From Tetragonia tetragonoides (Eukaryota > Streptophyta > Magnoliopsida > Caryophyllales > Aizoaceae), in assembly GCA_038025085.1 (NCBI GenBank), contig CM076154.1, positions 26,589,501 through 26,653,500 on the forward strand: DNA of 64,000 nucleotides. Direction: 5' to 3'. The notes beneath the pieces were generated by a model. The model was not told the DNA's origin and searched no databases. It was given only the letters and a program-made list of their open reading frames with translations. The translations under genes and the position numbers were made by a program. How positions within the stretch are numbered: the stretch's first letter is position 1; every line of letters begins with the position of its first letter. Shown here piece after piece: positions 32,134 to 42,225 of this stretch.

Positions 32134-32925
32134 AATACATTCTTGAACATTTGTGTTGAACAAATATTCGGACTTTGCTTTGTAATATATATTGTCGTTT
32201 ATTGGTCCCTGCATATAATTAGGCTAATGCAAATGCACAGGTAGTCAAGCAAAAAGCGCAAGTAATAGCCACGTAGCAAAAAATGGTACAGCCAAAAAGT
32301 TAAAATTGGGTGTACCCTATCCCCCCTAAAAAAATGAAAAAAAGAATGGGGTGCAAAAATGAATTGAAATTAATAAGTAGAAAAAGAGAGTAATAAAAAT
32401 AAAAGATGATAATCATCCAAAAGGACATAAGGAAATTGTAGGGTTCCCATAAATAAATAAGGAAATAATAGAAAATAGCAATAATAGAAGACATAGGAAA
32501 CTGAGCCAAATTGGAGTCCAAAACGGTTAAGGAAAGTGTCCAAAATCGGGTAGAAAAGGGATGTCTCGAAAAATGGGCTTGGTGGCCGCAGGGAGGCGCT
32601 TAGCGGCTGACGCGAAGGAGTGGGGGTCAAAAGAGGGGCCGCCAGACTCAGAGGTTGGGCCGCTGAGGCTGGGCGGCTTGCCGCTGGAGCTCAGCGGTTG
32701 GGCCGCCGGGCCTCGGCTTCCATATCGTGGCCGCCGAGACTTTGGCGGCTACCCTATGGGCCGCTGAAGCCTCTTTTCGATGGGTTGCCATATTTTCGTT
32801 TTTTTTTTCGTGCGAGCCCTATATAAGCCTTGGGTTAGTCCGGTTTTGGGACATCACCTTCATAATTCAATAGTAATAGAGAGCTTTTTAGAGAGAGAAA
32901 CTCCCAATTAATTTAGATTTCAGCC
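32134..32925 (+). promoter_or_regulatory. Intergenic region and promoter of antisense gene 2 in A
   Basis: An A-rich stretch with AAAAGTTAAAATTGGGTGTACC, also present in C at 50195, is followed by a GC-rich block at 32578-32768 (GCTTAGCGGCTGACG, GGCCGCTGAGGC, CAGCGGTTGGGCCGCC), then a TATA box and the ATG at 32926. No coding sequence of its own. Confidence 0.6.
32820..32826 (+). promoter_or_regulatory. TATA box of antisense gene 2 in A
   Basis: GAGCCCTATATAAGCCTTGGG lies 106 bp before the ATG and about 50 bp after the GC-rich block. The C copy has CTATGTAAG at this place. Confidence 0.68.
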
Positions 32926-34380
32926 ATGACAAGTTTTGAGGTTAAGTTTGATAAGTGGTTGCAATCCATGACCCCTGAAGAGAGGATGTGACTTGTGCCC
33001 TTTCACTTGAATGCTTTCTTTCACCTGAAGCAAGTTCAGGTTGTCTGGAACCTTCTTGAGGATGCGGTTGAATTTTGGGATGACAAGCTTCATGTTTTTA
33101 GGTTCGGGTACAACGAACTGTGTCCTCTTCCTGAAGAATTTGCTGCCATAATTGGCGTGCTTTTATTTTATGTCTCTTACATAGGTACCTTTTTGTTGGT
33201 GGAGGTAATAATGGTAAAACTTGTATGGTTAGAATTGTTGAACAAATTCAAAACGATTTTACCCCTGTATCGCTTGTTCTTGGTGAAACCCTAATGTGCT
33301 TGGATCGCAGGAAACAAGAACCATCGTCTGTTGGATGGACGGGAAGCCCTCTTCTTCTTCAAGTGAGTGCTTGAATAATTGCATTGGATATTTTTCATAA
33401 AGTTTGAATCTTTATTGGATACCTAACTTTATATGTTTTTGTGTTTGTTTGTTTTTGTAGATATGGCTTTTGGAGCATATGTGCTTCATTGAGAGGCCGA
33501 CTAATGCGCTCAAATACCAACCAAAGCAGTTTCCTGCCCGCCGAAGGCTTTATTATGAATCCACCATTGATGAATGGCGTGGATATCTTAAAGCTTGCCC
33601 TTTGCTAAGATGGACTGTCAAGTGGTGGGGCCTAAAATCCACAATCAGATGCAGGAAAGAGACAGAATATTATCAAATCCTTGGTCTTTAAAATTTGACT
33701 TACATATTTCCTAGCCGTATCATGCAGCAATATGAGAAATGCAGATTATCCCACAGAAGGATAGTGTTGCGCCGGCTACCCGGGTTTTGACTATTAGTAT
33801 GGTTAGGTCTTGGGAGTGTCCATGGAACCGTCGTCAAAAGTAGAGCATTCCTCACATTAAGGCCCCAACGGCCATATCTTCAGCTTATGAAGCTTGGATG
33901 GATTGTAAGACTACGGAAGGTCGTCGTGCATGCAAGAAATCCGAACAAGATGATCTTAAGGCCCAATCGGTCAAGGTTAGCTTAAGGCTTTCTTACCCCA
34001 ATGATCCCAAAGGGAAGGGTAAGCAAAAGGGAGTCAAGCATGTGAAAAGTATTCTCAACCCGAAGGCCAAGAAAGCTCTAGCCAAGATTACTACCAAGCC
34101 GGAGGAGAAGCCCCAAATTCGGGCCAATGATCATGAAGCCTCTTCCAGTGCTCCTCTAATGGAGGTTGAAAAAGAAGAAGAGCCCGTGGTTCAAGAGAGA
34201 TGGGCTCCCAAGGAACGTGAGGTGGAAGGCCCAAAGGTTGATGAACCCATGGAGGATATCGTCCCTACTACCGAAGCTACAGAGTACTCTATTAGGAAAT
34301 ACTCTTTTGGAGCATGTCTTAGCTTAGGATTGCCTTTTATTTGCTTTAAATTCAATAAGGGTGATGTGCTCCTTTTTTAG
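32926..34380 (+). pseudogene. Antisense gene 2 of A, DUF7745/PMD-like
   Basis: Starts MTSFEVKFDKWLQSMTPEER, then TGA. Exon 1 runs to 33362, with an intron 33363-33460 (GTGAGT ... TTGTAG), and exon 2 from 33461. Motifs shared with C and B: VPFHLNA, HVFRFGYNELCPLPEEFAAI, VGWTGSPLLLQ, IWLLEHMCFIERP, YESTIDEWRGYLKACPLLRW and, after further stops, ISSAYEAWMDCKTTEGRRAC. The C-terminal part is Lys-rich then acidic. Relative to C, about 240 bp are missing near 33154. The LWxL/PLxEEF style resembles plant DUF7745 proteins, from memory. Function unknown. Confidence 0.72.
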
Positions 34381-34700
34381 ATTTAGTGAATTTGTTTTTA
34401 TTATTTAGGAATTGCCAAGTTTTGTAATGGACTTTATTACTATTTATGAAGACATGCTTATTTTAACATTGAAACCTTGTGTTTATCATGTGCACAATTT
34501 TTAAACAACTTTTGAATGCAAATTTGATGAAGGGACCGGGCCCAATTGTAATTGAGTTGTCCTACGTATCCTTTTAGGGGAATGAGGCCGCTCGTAGTTC
34601 TTATCCGTTTGTTTTTTTAACATTCGATCCCGTTTTTTTTTTTTTCGGGATTAGTTAGCCTTGTGTGGGCCTCTCGAAAGTACTATATTGGGTGTCTTGC
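34381..34700. other. Convergent spacer between antisense gene 2 and pol in A
   Basis: No gene. It contains GACCGGGCCC ... TCCTACGTATCCTTTTAGGG (34541-34580), conserved in C (52600-52640) and B (42275-42228, minus). A perfect inverted repeat ATCCCG-T13-CGGGAT lies at 34627-34651. It probably holds the 3' ends of two converging transcription units. Confidence 0.55.
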
Positions 34701-36050
34701 CTAAGCATAGAACCTCTTTAATTGATCCATGTTTATCCATTGACTAAATTCGATCCCGTCTAAATCTGCCAATCTTGCAGCACCACCCGTTAAGATTTTC
34801 GTGATAATAAACGGGCCTGACCAGTTGGGTCGAAATTTACCTCTTGGGTGAGTTACATTGGCCCTTACCTCCTTAAGTACTAAGTCTCCAACTTTAAGGT
34901 CCCTCATTTTAAGCTTTTGGTTAAAGTGCCTAGTTAGTCTCTTTTGATAGACTCTTACGTTGTGTAAGGCTTGCAACCTTTTCTCATCTAGCAGGACTAA
35001 TTGGTCATAGAGGGATTGGACCCACCTCGGAGATTTGACTTTCTAGAACGATCCTTAGGGATGGGATCTCTAGCACAATCGGTAACACGGCTTCCATTCC
35101 GTAAACCAAAGAGTAGGGTGTTGCTCCCGTTGATGCGGGAACTGATGTTCTGTAACCCCAGAGTGTGAATGGCAACTTGTCTGGCCAGTCATGATAGTTT
35201 CTGACATTCTTTCAATGATTTTCTTGATGTTCTTGTTAGCTGCCTCTACTGCGCCGTTTGTTTGCGGCCTGTAGGGAGACGACTTTCAATGCTGGATTTT
35301 AAATTGGTCCAACAGCTCAATCACTTCTTTCATGAAGTGTGATCCATTATCACTGATGATTTCTTGGGGAACCCCATACCTGGCTATTATGTTATTCTTA
35401 ATGAACTTAACCACATGCTTTGCTTTGAGCTTTGCGTATGATTGCGCTTCGACCCATTTAGTAAAGTAGTCGATTGCGACTAGGATATATTCTTGGCCTC
35501 CTTTTCCTGTTGGGGTTATTTTACCGATGATGTCGATTTCCCAGGCCGAGAAAGGCCAAGGCGAGGTGAAGGTATATAATGGGCTTGGTGGTAGATGTTG
35601 TAGATTTCCATGGTATTGCATTTTACGCATCTTTTGACAAATTCACAACAATCCTTTTCCATTGTGGTCCAATAATACCCAAGCCTTATTATTTTCCTGG
35701 ATAGCATCATACCGTTCATGTGCGGTCCACATACCCCTGCATGTACATCTCTTAGGACCTTATGGGCCATTTCAGTACCTAAGCATAGAAGGTTGACTCC
35801 GTTTGGGCTTTTCTTGTATATTTGACCTTGTACTTCTAAGAATTGGGCCGCGAGCCTTCTGAGCGCTTTCTGGGCTCTAGGGCTAGAATCAGGATGGTAG
35901 AGCTGGTAAACAAGCAGATTCCTTATGTTAGTATACCATTCGTCTTCTTCGTCGTAGAATACTTCCAAAGCGTCACAATATGAAGGCTCAGATCTCCTTT
36001 GTACACAAATGGGCATCATTCGGATGGTTTTAGGTATATTGATCATGCTT
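34701..36050 (-). pseudogene. Integrase of element A
   Basis: Inserts element DNA into the genome. Minus-strand order: zinc-binding region HAGVCGPHMNGMM ... CCEFVKRCVKC (about 35740-35640); core with first Asp in VAIDYFTKWVEAQ, second in ISDNGSHFMKEV, and Glu in NGAVEAANKNIKKII; C-terminal part LRDLKVGDLVLKEVRAN-like, FRPNWSGPFIITKILTG and DLDGIEFSQWINMDQLKRFY, ending at the pol stop near 34701. The catalytic triad is present. Frames change near 35630, 35280 and 35000, so the chain is broken, but damage is light. Confidence 0.87.
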
Positions 36051-36420
36051 GCTAATTTAGCCAAGGCATCCGCAAACTGATTATCTTCTCGTGGAAGGTA
36101 TGTAAAGTGTATTTGATTGAAATGCACTATGATCTTATCTAAGTATTCCTGGTAGAGTGCCAGGGATTCACTTTTAACCTTCCACACATTGGAAATTTGG
36201 TTAATTATGAGTGACGAGTCCCCATAGACTCGGAGTGTTTTGATGCCAAGGCTTATGGCAGATTGCAGCCCTATTATGCAAGCCTCATACTCGGCGCCAT
36301 TATTTGTAACCTCATGGTCTAGTTTGACTATAGGTGTGTGTGCACCTTCGGGGGACACTATTAGTACTCCTACCTCGAAACCCTTTTGGTTGGATGCTCC
36401 ATCGAAGTATAGTTGCCAAG
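36040..36420 (-). pseudogene. Archaeal-type RNase H (aRNH) of element A
   Basis: A second RNase H after the RT-linked one is a mark of the Tat lineage. Minus strand: YFDGASNQKGFEVGV (start near 36415, just across a frameshift), then NNGAEYEACIIGLQSAISLG, LRVYGDSSLIINQISN and REDNQFADALAKLAS. The Asp of YFDGAS, Glu of GAEYEA, Asp of VYGDSS and Asp of NQFADAL match the catalytic set. Confidence 0.85.
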
Positions 36421-37722
36421 TTCAGAATCTAAGGTCATAACCCCTTCGTCCGGAAAGTGATATTCTTCCTTGTGATCCGGCTCGTTTATGGATTGGTTGG
36501 CTACGTATTCCGAGATAGCATGCCCTTTTATGGCCTTTTGATGCTCAAATTTGAGGTCGAATTCTGAGAGGAGGACTGTCCACCCTGCTATCCTGCCGTT
36601 TAGTATGGGCTTTTCGAATATGTATTTCAAAGGATTTTCTCTCGATCTTATGTGGATGGTGTGCTGGAGCATGTAATGCCGTAGCTTTTTAGTAGTTACT
36701 ACCAAAGCTAAGCATGTATTTTCTAGGGATGAATAGCGGGTTTCGTATTCCAGAAACTTCTTGCTCACATAGTATATAGCTTTCTCTTCCTTGTCTACTT
36801 CTTGGGCTAGCATGACCCCCATTGATGTTTCTGTGACTGTAAGGTAGAGGATTAGAGGCATGCCTGGAATGGGCGGTACTAGAACGAGTGACTCGGATAG
36901 ATAGGCTTTAATTTTGTCAAAGGCCTTTTGGCATTGCTCGTCCCAGTCTGTCTTTACCTCTTTTTTGAGTTTCTTGAATATGGGCTCGCATGTGATGGTT
37001 AATTTGAAAATGAACCTACTAATGTACTGGATTCTGCCTAAAAAGCCTTTTATTTCTTTCTCTGTCTTTGGAGGTGACATGTCTATTATGGCTTTGATCT
37101 TAGATGGATCAATTTCTATTCCTCTGATGCTTATGACGAAACCTAGAAGTTTGCCGGATGTGACTCCGAACGTGCACTTCTTGGGATTGAACCTCATATT
37201 GTACTTCCTGAGCTTGTCAAAGAACTTTTGGAGTGAGGGTACATGCCCTTCTATGTCTTTGGACTTTATGATCATATCGTCTACATACACTTCAGCCTCC
37301 TTATGCATCATGTCGTGGAGTAAAGTTGTAGCAGTTCTTTGGTATGTAGCTCCTGCATTCTTAAGCCCGAATGGCATTTCTGTATAGCAATAAGTGCCCC
37401 ATTGTGTGATGAAAGTGGTTTTCTCTTCGTCCTCTTTGGCCATTAGAACCTGGTTATATCCTGTGAACCCATCCATAAACGATAGAAGGGCGTGTCCGGC
37501 GGTGTTATCTACTAAGACATCTATGTGAGGTAAGGGAAAGTCGTCTTTCGGACTTGCGTTGTTCAAGTCCCTAAAATCTACACACGCTCGAACTCGTCCG
37601 TCCTTTTTTGGGACTGGGACGATGTTGGCTACCCAATCGGGGTAATTGGCCACTCTTATGAAACCTGCCTCTAGTTGTTTCTGGACCTCTTCTTTGATCT
37701 TAAGAGCCAACTCTGGCTTCAT
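36370..37722 (-). CDS. Reverse transcriptase and RNase H of element A
   Basis: An intact 450-codon frame starting at MKPELALKIKEEVQKQLEAG. RT motifs: NIVPVPKKDGRVRACVDFRD, FPLPHIDVLVD, FSFMDG-type SFMDGFTGYNQVLM, MPFGLKNAGATYQR and the active site EVYVDDMIIKS. The connection domain has KKCTFGVTSGKLLGFV and IKGFLGRIQYISRF. The linked RNase H reads ILYLTVTETSMGVMLAQE (Thr where Asp is usual), KAIYYVSKKFLEYETRYS and IFEKPILNGRIAGW. In Tat elements this first RNase H is often degenerate, consistent with the extra aRNH. The frame ends at a frameshift near 36400. A TAA at 37735 separates it from the upstream frame. Confidence 0.9.
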   Translation of the reverse strand: MKPELALKIKEEVQKQLEAGFIRVANYPDWVANIVPVPKKDGRVRACVDFRDLNNASPKDDFPLPHIDVLVDNTAGHALLSFMDGFTGYNQVLMAKEDEEKTTFITQWGTYCYTEMPFGLKNAGATYQRTATTLLHDMMHKEAEVYVDDMIIKSKDIEGHVPSLQKFFDKLRKYNMRFNPKKCTFGVTSGKLLGFVISIRGIEIDPSKIKAIIDMSPPKTEKEIKGFLGRIQYISRFIFKLTITCEPIFKKLKKEVKTDWDEQCQKAFDKIKAYLSESLVLVPPIPGMPLILYLTVTETSMGVMLAQEVDKEEKAIYYVSKKFLEYETRYSSLENTCLALVVTTKKLRHYMLQHTIHIRSRENPLKYIFEKPILNGRIAGWTVLLSEFDLKFEHQKAIKGHAISEYVANQSINEPDHKEEYHFPDEGVMTLDSELGNYTSMEHPTKRVSR

Positions 37723-37734
37723 TCTTCTTAATTT

Positions 37735-39309
37735 TTATTTGAGTGGTTTGCAGTCGGGGTTTAGCGGAATGGTATGCTGAGAAATTTTGCGGTCTATGCC
37801 ATGCATGTCCTTGTAGGACCAGGCGAAAACATCTGTATAATTCTTTAGGAGTGTTACGAATTGTTCGCGTTCATTAGAAGTTAAAGACAAACCTATTTGC
37901 ACGTGGCGAGGCTCATCATTACTTGCAATGTTTATTGTCTCTATTTCTTCGACTATTGAAGTCTTTTGCTCATGTTCGATTAATGCCTTAATAACTTCTT
38001 TTGGCAATTCCGTTATATCTTCTGAATTATTAGCAGTGAGGCAATTCGAGTAAGCAAAATCGACGTTCATAATATTAATAGAAGCGGACAATACATCAAT
38101 GAGGTCATCACTAAGGACATTAGCAGTAGAAGGAATAGACTGGGGTGGAGTACCCGACACTTCTAGGATAACAGCCTCGGAATCAGACTCGGAATCGGAA
38201 TCAGACTCAGAATCAGAAATAGGCCCTCCTGTAGGACCGCTGCGGATTGTGAACTTGTACTTGGCTCCCTTGACTGGAGTCCACTTCGTCTTGTGCTTCC
38301 AGGTGGTGCGGTCGGGCCCGATTGAGGCGATCAGCTTGGACGGGTCAAAACCTTCATTAAAAAGCACAGTAAGGGGAAGTTTGGTGGTTGTCTCATTGTA
38401 TTGACGACGCTCTTCGCCAAATAAGAGCCCAAAGTCGTTGGGTGCCATGTCATTAGCCCAATCTTTAGTGGATTGGTCCTCATTAGGAGGTATGGGTGTG
38501 TCTTCACTCATGGTGAAGCACTCTTGAAATGCCTCAAAGCCTGGTATTAGGATCCCGTTAATCGTGTATGGTTCGGGGAATCCATAGTAAGGATATGGGT
38601 CGCCTTCCTGAAGAAATTGCCCATTGAGGGTAAGGGGATAATGGTCCATGCTGTGTGGAACAGGTTTGTTAGCCGCACGAGCTCTTTTCTTAGCCATCAC
38701 TTTAGATATGTAGGCCCTAACTTCTTGCCTTGTGGGCTTGTAGCCTAGCCCAAATAGATCATTTTTGATCTTGGTGTTCCAGCAAGTTAGGGCTACCTTG
38801 GGATGTGGGCCCAAAGTGGTGCCTGGGAAGTGGCCTTGCTTTCTGAATAAAGCATTCACGTTAAGTGTGGGCTCTATCGTTTCTATGAAGACTATCTTCT
38901 CAAAGCCCCATAACTCCTCATCTTGCTCATTATGCTCTATCTTTAGGACTGGAGCTTTCTCAATCAGGGTTACCATAGTATCCGCGCAGACTTCTAAGGT
39001 GGACCCTGCCAAGGATAGCTTTACATTTTCATGCAGGGTTGAGGCTACGGCATTTAGCCCGTGTAACCAAGGCCTTCCCAAGAGTAGGTTGCAGGTGGCT
39101 GGAATGTCAATTACATGAAACTGGACCATTTTCTCAATGGACCCAATATTGATGTTCATGGAGAAGGTACCCAATACATTCCTCTTGGAATTATCGTAAG
39201 CCCTTAGCCCTTGTGCGGAATGCGCGAGGTTGTTGCAGTCTATTTTGAGGTGTTCACCAGTCCTCAAGGGGCATACATTTACAGCGGAGCCATTATCGAC
39301 TAAAGTCAT
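37735..39309 (-). CDS. Protease and gag-pol linker of element A
   Basis: An intact 524-codon frame. The retropepsin active site is TLVDNGSAVNVCPL (Asp-Asn-Gly variant, about residues 1-15), followed by LRAYDNSKRNVLGTF and HVIDIPATCNLLLGRPWLHG. The linker includes DLFGLGYKPTRQEVRAYI, HYPLTLNGQFLQEGDPYPYY, NDFGLLFGEERRQY, a Ser/Asp/Glu-rich tract (about residues 360-380), and RT N-terminal text DVFAWSYKDMHGIDRKISQH. It ends in TAA at 37735, where D has a Gln codon in the same phrase before KLRRMKPE, so one C-to-T change splits an otherwise continuous protease-RT frame. Confidence 0.9.
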   Translation of the reverse strand: MTLVDNGSAVNVCPLRTGEHLKIDCNNLAHSAQGLRAYDNSKRNVLGTFSMNINIGSIEKMVQFHVIDIPATCNLLLGRPWLHGLNAVASTLHENVKLSLAGSTLEVCADTMVTLIEKAPVLKIEHNEQDEELWGFEKIVFIETIEPTLNVNALFRKQGHFPGTTLGPHPKVALTCWNTKIKNDLFGLGYKPTRQEVRAYISKVMAKKRARAANKPVPHSMDHYPLTLNGQFLQEGDPYPYYGFPEPYTINGILIPGFEAFQECFTMSEDTPIPPNEDQSTKDWANDMAPNDFGLLFGEERRQYNETTTKLPLTVLFNEGFDPSKLIASIGPDRTTWKHKTKWTPVKGAKYKFTIRSGPTGGPISDSESDSDSESDSEAVILEVSGTPPQSIPSTANVLSDDLIDVLSASINIMNVDFAYSNCLTANNSEDITELPKEVIKALIEHEQKTSIVEEIETINIASNDEPRHVQIGLSLTSNEREQFVTLLKNYTDVFAWSYKDMHGIDRKISQHTIPLNPDCKPLK

Positions 39310-39680
39310 AGGGACTTGCCTTTGTTGACAGATTACAGTAAGATAGAGGGCTTTGTTGTGGTGGATACCCTCAGGTGGAAGGTCTTTGTCAGAAAAAGTG
39401 ATGGGGGTAGATGACTTTCCTTGGACCCGGAGGTTGACTACTTCTTCAGGGTAGCATTTGGAGAAATGGTAGTTGCATTTAAGGCCTCTAGCATGGCCCT
39501 TCTATGAGTGATAAAAGTGGTCAACAGTTGCCAGATGGATATGTCAGCTTTTGTTCTTTATAGTTGCTTGAGGATGTTCATTCCATCGTCCTCTTTTTCC
39601 ATTTCTCTTTGGGCCGAATCCCTGTTGGGGATGGCCACAGGCTCTAAGGGTTGGATTTGGGATGGATCCATATAGATGTT

Positions 39681-41366
39681 TTAGGGCCTGAATTGGCGTC
39701 CTGATCTAGTGAGATAGTTTAGGGCCTTATCATCCTCTTCTCTCTCATCATCGGAGATATCATACCAGGCTTTGCCATTAGTTATGTCATGGACTTGAGG
39801 GGTCAATACATCTTCTGGATCAGTATATGATCTATTATCTTCCTCATCGCTATCCCAAAGGCCGCAAACATCCAGCGTGGGCTTCGGGCTTCGGTATGGT
39901 GGTATGGCCTGTCCAATAGGTGTGATCAGATAAAATGGATCAAACCCTTCTTCTGTGTCAATGGCAAAAGAATTCCCGAGGGGATTGTTGTTGTTGTTGC
40001 TGGGTGGTGGCGCATCTTTAGGCAATGGTATTGTGCCATTATTAAACAAATCTTGGATTTTATCTTTGAGAGTGTAACACTTTTCGGTGTCGTGCCCGCG
40101 CCCCCTATGGTATTTGCAGAATGCAGATTTGTTCCAATATGGTGATCTCTTCTCTACAGGTGGATCGGGAGTAGGCCCAGTCGGGTGTAGATAGTCTCCT
40201 TTGATCAACTTGTCTAGAGCCTTGACATAGGTCATTCCGAGAGGAGTGTACCTCCTTGGACGCCTATCAGCTATGGCGTTCACTTCATTTCCTCTACTTA
40301 TGGAGCATGGTTGGTATTGGTGTACTTCTTATTCTTGTATCCACTTGTGTTATTATTGTAAGTGACCTTGTTCTTCCCTCTTTGGAGTTGATCATCTTCA
40401 ATGGCCATGCCTACTTCAGTTAATTGGGCATAGGTAGTTATGGGTTGAAACTTCATGTTTTCGCGGTATTCAGATGCCAAATTCTGGACTAGCATTCGGA
40501 TTTGGTCCCTTTCAGATGGGTGATCGATCATTTCAGCTATCTTAGTTCTCCATCTTCTCACGAAACTGGTGAACCCCTCTTTATCACCTTGTTTGGTGAT
40601 GTCCAACTATCTCAATGTCATGGGTGGCAAGACGTTGTCAGCATATCTCTGGAGGAACAATGTGGATAGATCTTCCCATTTTTCCAGCTTTTGGGTGGGC
40701 AATTTGAAGAACCAGGCTCTGACAGCAGGATCCAAGGTTTGGGGAAAGAGGTGAACATATAGTTCTTGTTCAATACCTCTAAGGCCCAATGCGGTATTAA
40801 AAGCTCTAATGTGATCTTGTGGATCGTCGGTTCCTTTGAAAGTGGGAACTTCAGGCATGGAAAACCTAGTGGGCAACTTTCCCTTGATGTGGGGAGCATA
40901 GCCTTCTGAATTGATGATCATGTCATTGAAGACACGACTCTTGCCTAGGACGGATTCAAGCCAGTTCAGCTTGGCTTGAAGCTCTTGGACCTCTTTAGTG
41001 GAGGGTTCTGCCTTTTCCTCATCGGGCTTGGGCTCATCATCATCCCTAGTAGGGGGATCCAACTTGGCGACACGGGCTTCCATGTCAGTAAATCTAGCAT
41101 TCATGGCGACCATTTAGGCTAAAAGTTCATCCATCTTTTGGTCAGCGGTTCTCTCAGCGTCCCCCAGACATAACGGACTTAGGTGAATAGGGTGGTAAGG
41201 CTTGAGGTGACAATGGCGGTGTACGAAGGTAATCGAGCCAAATGGGGCCCACGAACTGTGCTTGTGGTGAAGGTTCGAACGACAACTTGCGGACTAACCT
41301 CTTGCTGGACTCGTCTCTCTCCCACTTTCTAGGACCGGGATCTTTACTTCTACCAATTCTGGACAT
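39681..41366 (-). pseudogene. Gag of element A
   Basis: Starts at ATG 41366 with MSRIGRSKDPGPRKWERDES. It continues through stops to 41113-40607 (PEVPTFKGTDDPQDHIRAFN, LFPQTLDPAVRAWFFKL, LSTLFLQRYADNVLPP), then 40606-40298 (FTSFVRRWRTKIAEMIDHPS) and 40283-39681, with a CX2HX4HX4C knuckle FCKYHRGRGHDTEKCYTLK and the tail YLTRSGRQFRP. Homologous to the gags of B and D. Stops near 41150, 40607 and 40298-40283 break it into four pieces. Between 39680 and 39310, short frames carry the gag-protease linker. Confidence 0.85.
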
Positions 41367-42194
41367 AAAAAGGCCGTTTAAGTAAATAGAAAATAAATGG
41401 GAACCTCCACAGAATAAAAGGTTTGATTTTAAAACAAATGTGGGAAAAGAATCTAGCACTAATCCTTAACATGGTGATCTTTTGGGAAAGACGCGATTTT
41501 ATGTAAATACATATTCTAGTCAATGATCTTTCGACTTTATTAGAATAACAAATACTCTGGACTTGCATATGGGATGAAATTCCCTAATTTAAGGAAAAGA
41601 TATACTATTGAGTTGCATATGGAATAAAATTGGACTCTTTTCTTTTATTTGGTGAAAGATCATTGTCGTGAATATATTATTTGCATGCAATCTAATTCTT
41701 ATGGAAAGGAACGTCTTCCTAACATGGTCACTAGCATCATCGGATTCATACAGGGATTCTACATCCTAACAAGAAAAGATCCTAGACTCTATTTCTAAAC
41801 TTGACAAAACGTACAAGCAAACAAAAGGGAAACCTTCCCTAACCAGGACTCAATAAAAGAATCCTAAGGGGGGATCTAGTCCTAATATTCTATGAAAACT
41901 AATCACATAGCAAGGGAACAATTAATAATAATATGACAAGTAAAACAATTAGCACCTTGATATGGACTATGGGACATAATGCAATAGTTGACACAATCTA
42001 TGGTTGGATAAGGTACCCATGACCGGATGCGTTATGTCATCTATGGGGTGCATAGTAAGACTAGACGTACCGTTTTACACATTTCGAATGGAAACATGTA
42101 AATGTCATGGGGTGGAATACGACTATGTGCAAAGGTAATTCGGACCGACTATGTGCAAAGGTAATTCGTGTTCGAATTACATCCTCTTATTAAG
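41367..42194 (-). other. Leader of element A
   Basis: Noncoding sequence between primer site and gag. Near 42119-42170 the phrase CGACTATGTGCAAAGGTAAT is repeated directly at a spacing of about 26 bp. Nothing else was recognised. Confidence 0.6.
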
Positions 42195-42212
42195 TCCTCA
42201 ATGAAGTCGCCA
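42195..42212 (-). other. Primer-binding site of element A
   Basis: The minus strand reads TGGCGACTTCATTGAGGA, preceded by the LTR-end remnant GGTTCTTACTG. It fixes the 5' edge of A although the LTR itself has been lost. Confidence 0.82.
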
Positions 42213-42225
42213 CAGTAAGAACCCT

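Larger units (their letters stand above)
27166..42225 (-). mobile_element. Tat-lineage element A, youngest and best preserved
   Basis: Read on the minus strand: primer site 42212-42195, gag 41366-39681, protease 39309-37735, RT/RNase H 37722-36370, archaeal-type RNase H and integrase 36420-34701, spacer, antisense genes 2 and 1 on the plus strand, tandem repeats and a truncated 3' LTR (28431-27166). The 5' LTR is gone except for about 11 terminal bases (42215-42225), beyond which sequence of B begins. It is the same family as C. Confidence 0.9.

Noticed and set aside
36914..37387. Plus-strand 157-codon frame over the RT of A
   Set aside because: Antisense shadow of the RT; the corresponding frame also appears over the RT of C.
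38099..39118. Plus-strand frames of about 100 codons over the protease of A
   Set aside because: They lie antisense to a clear protease-linker frame and show no family features.
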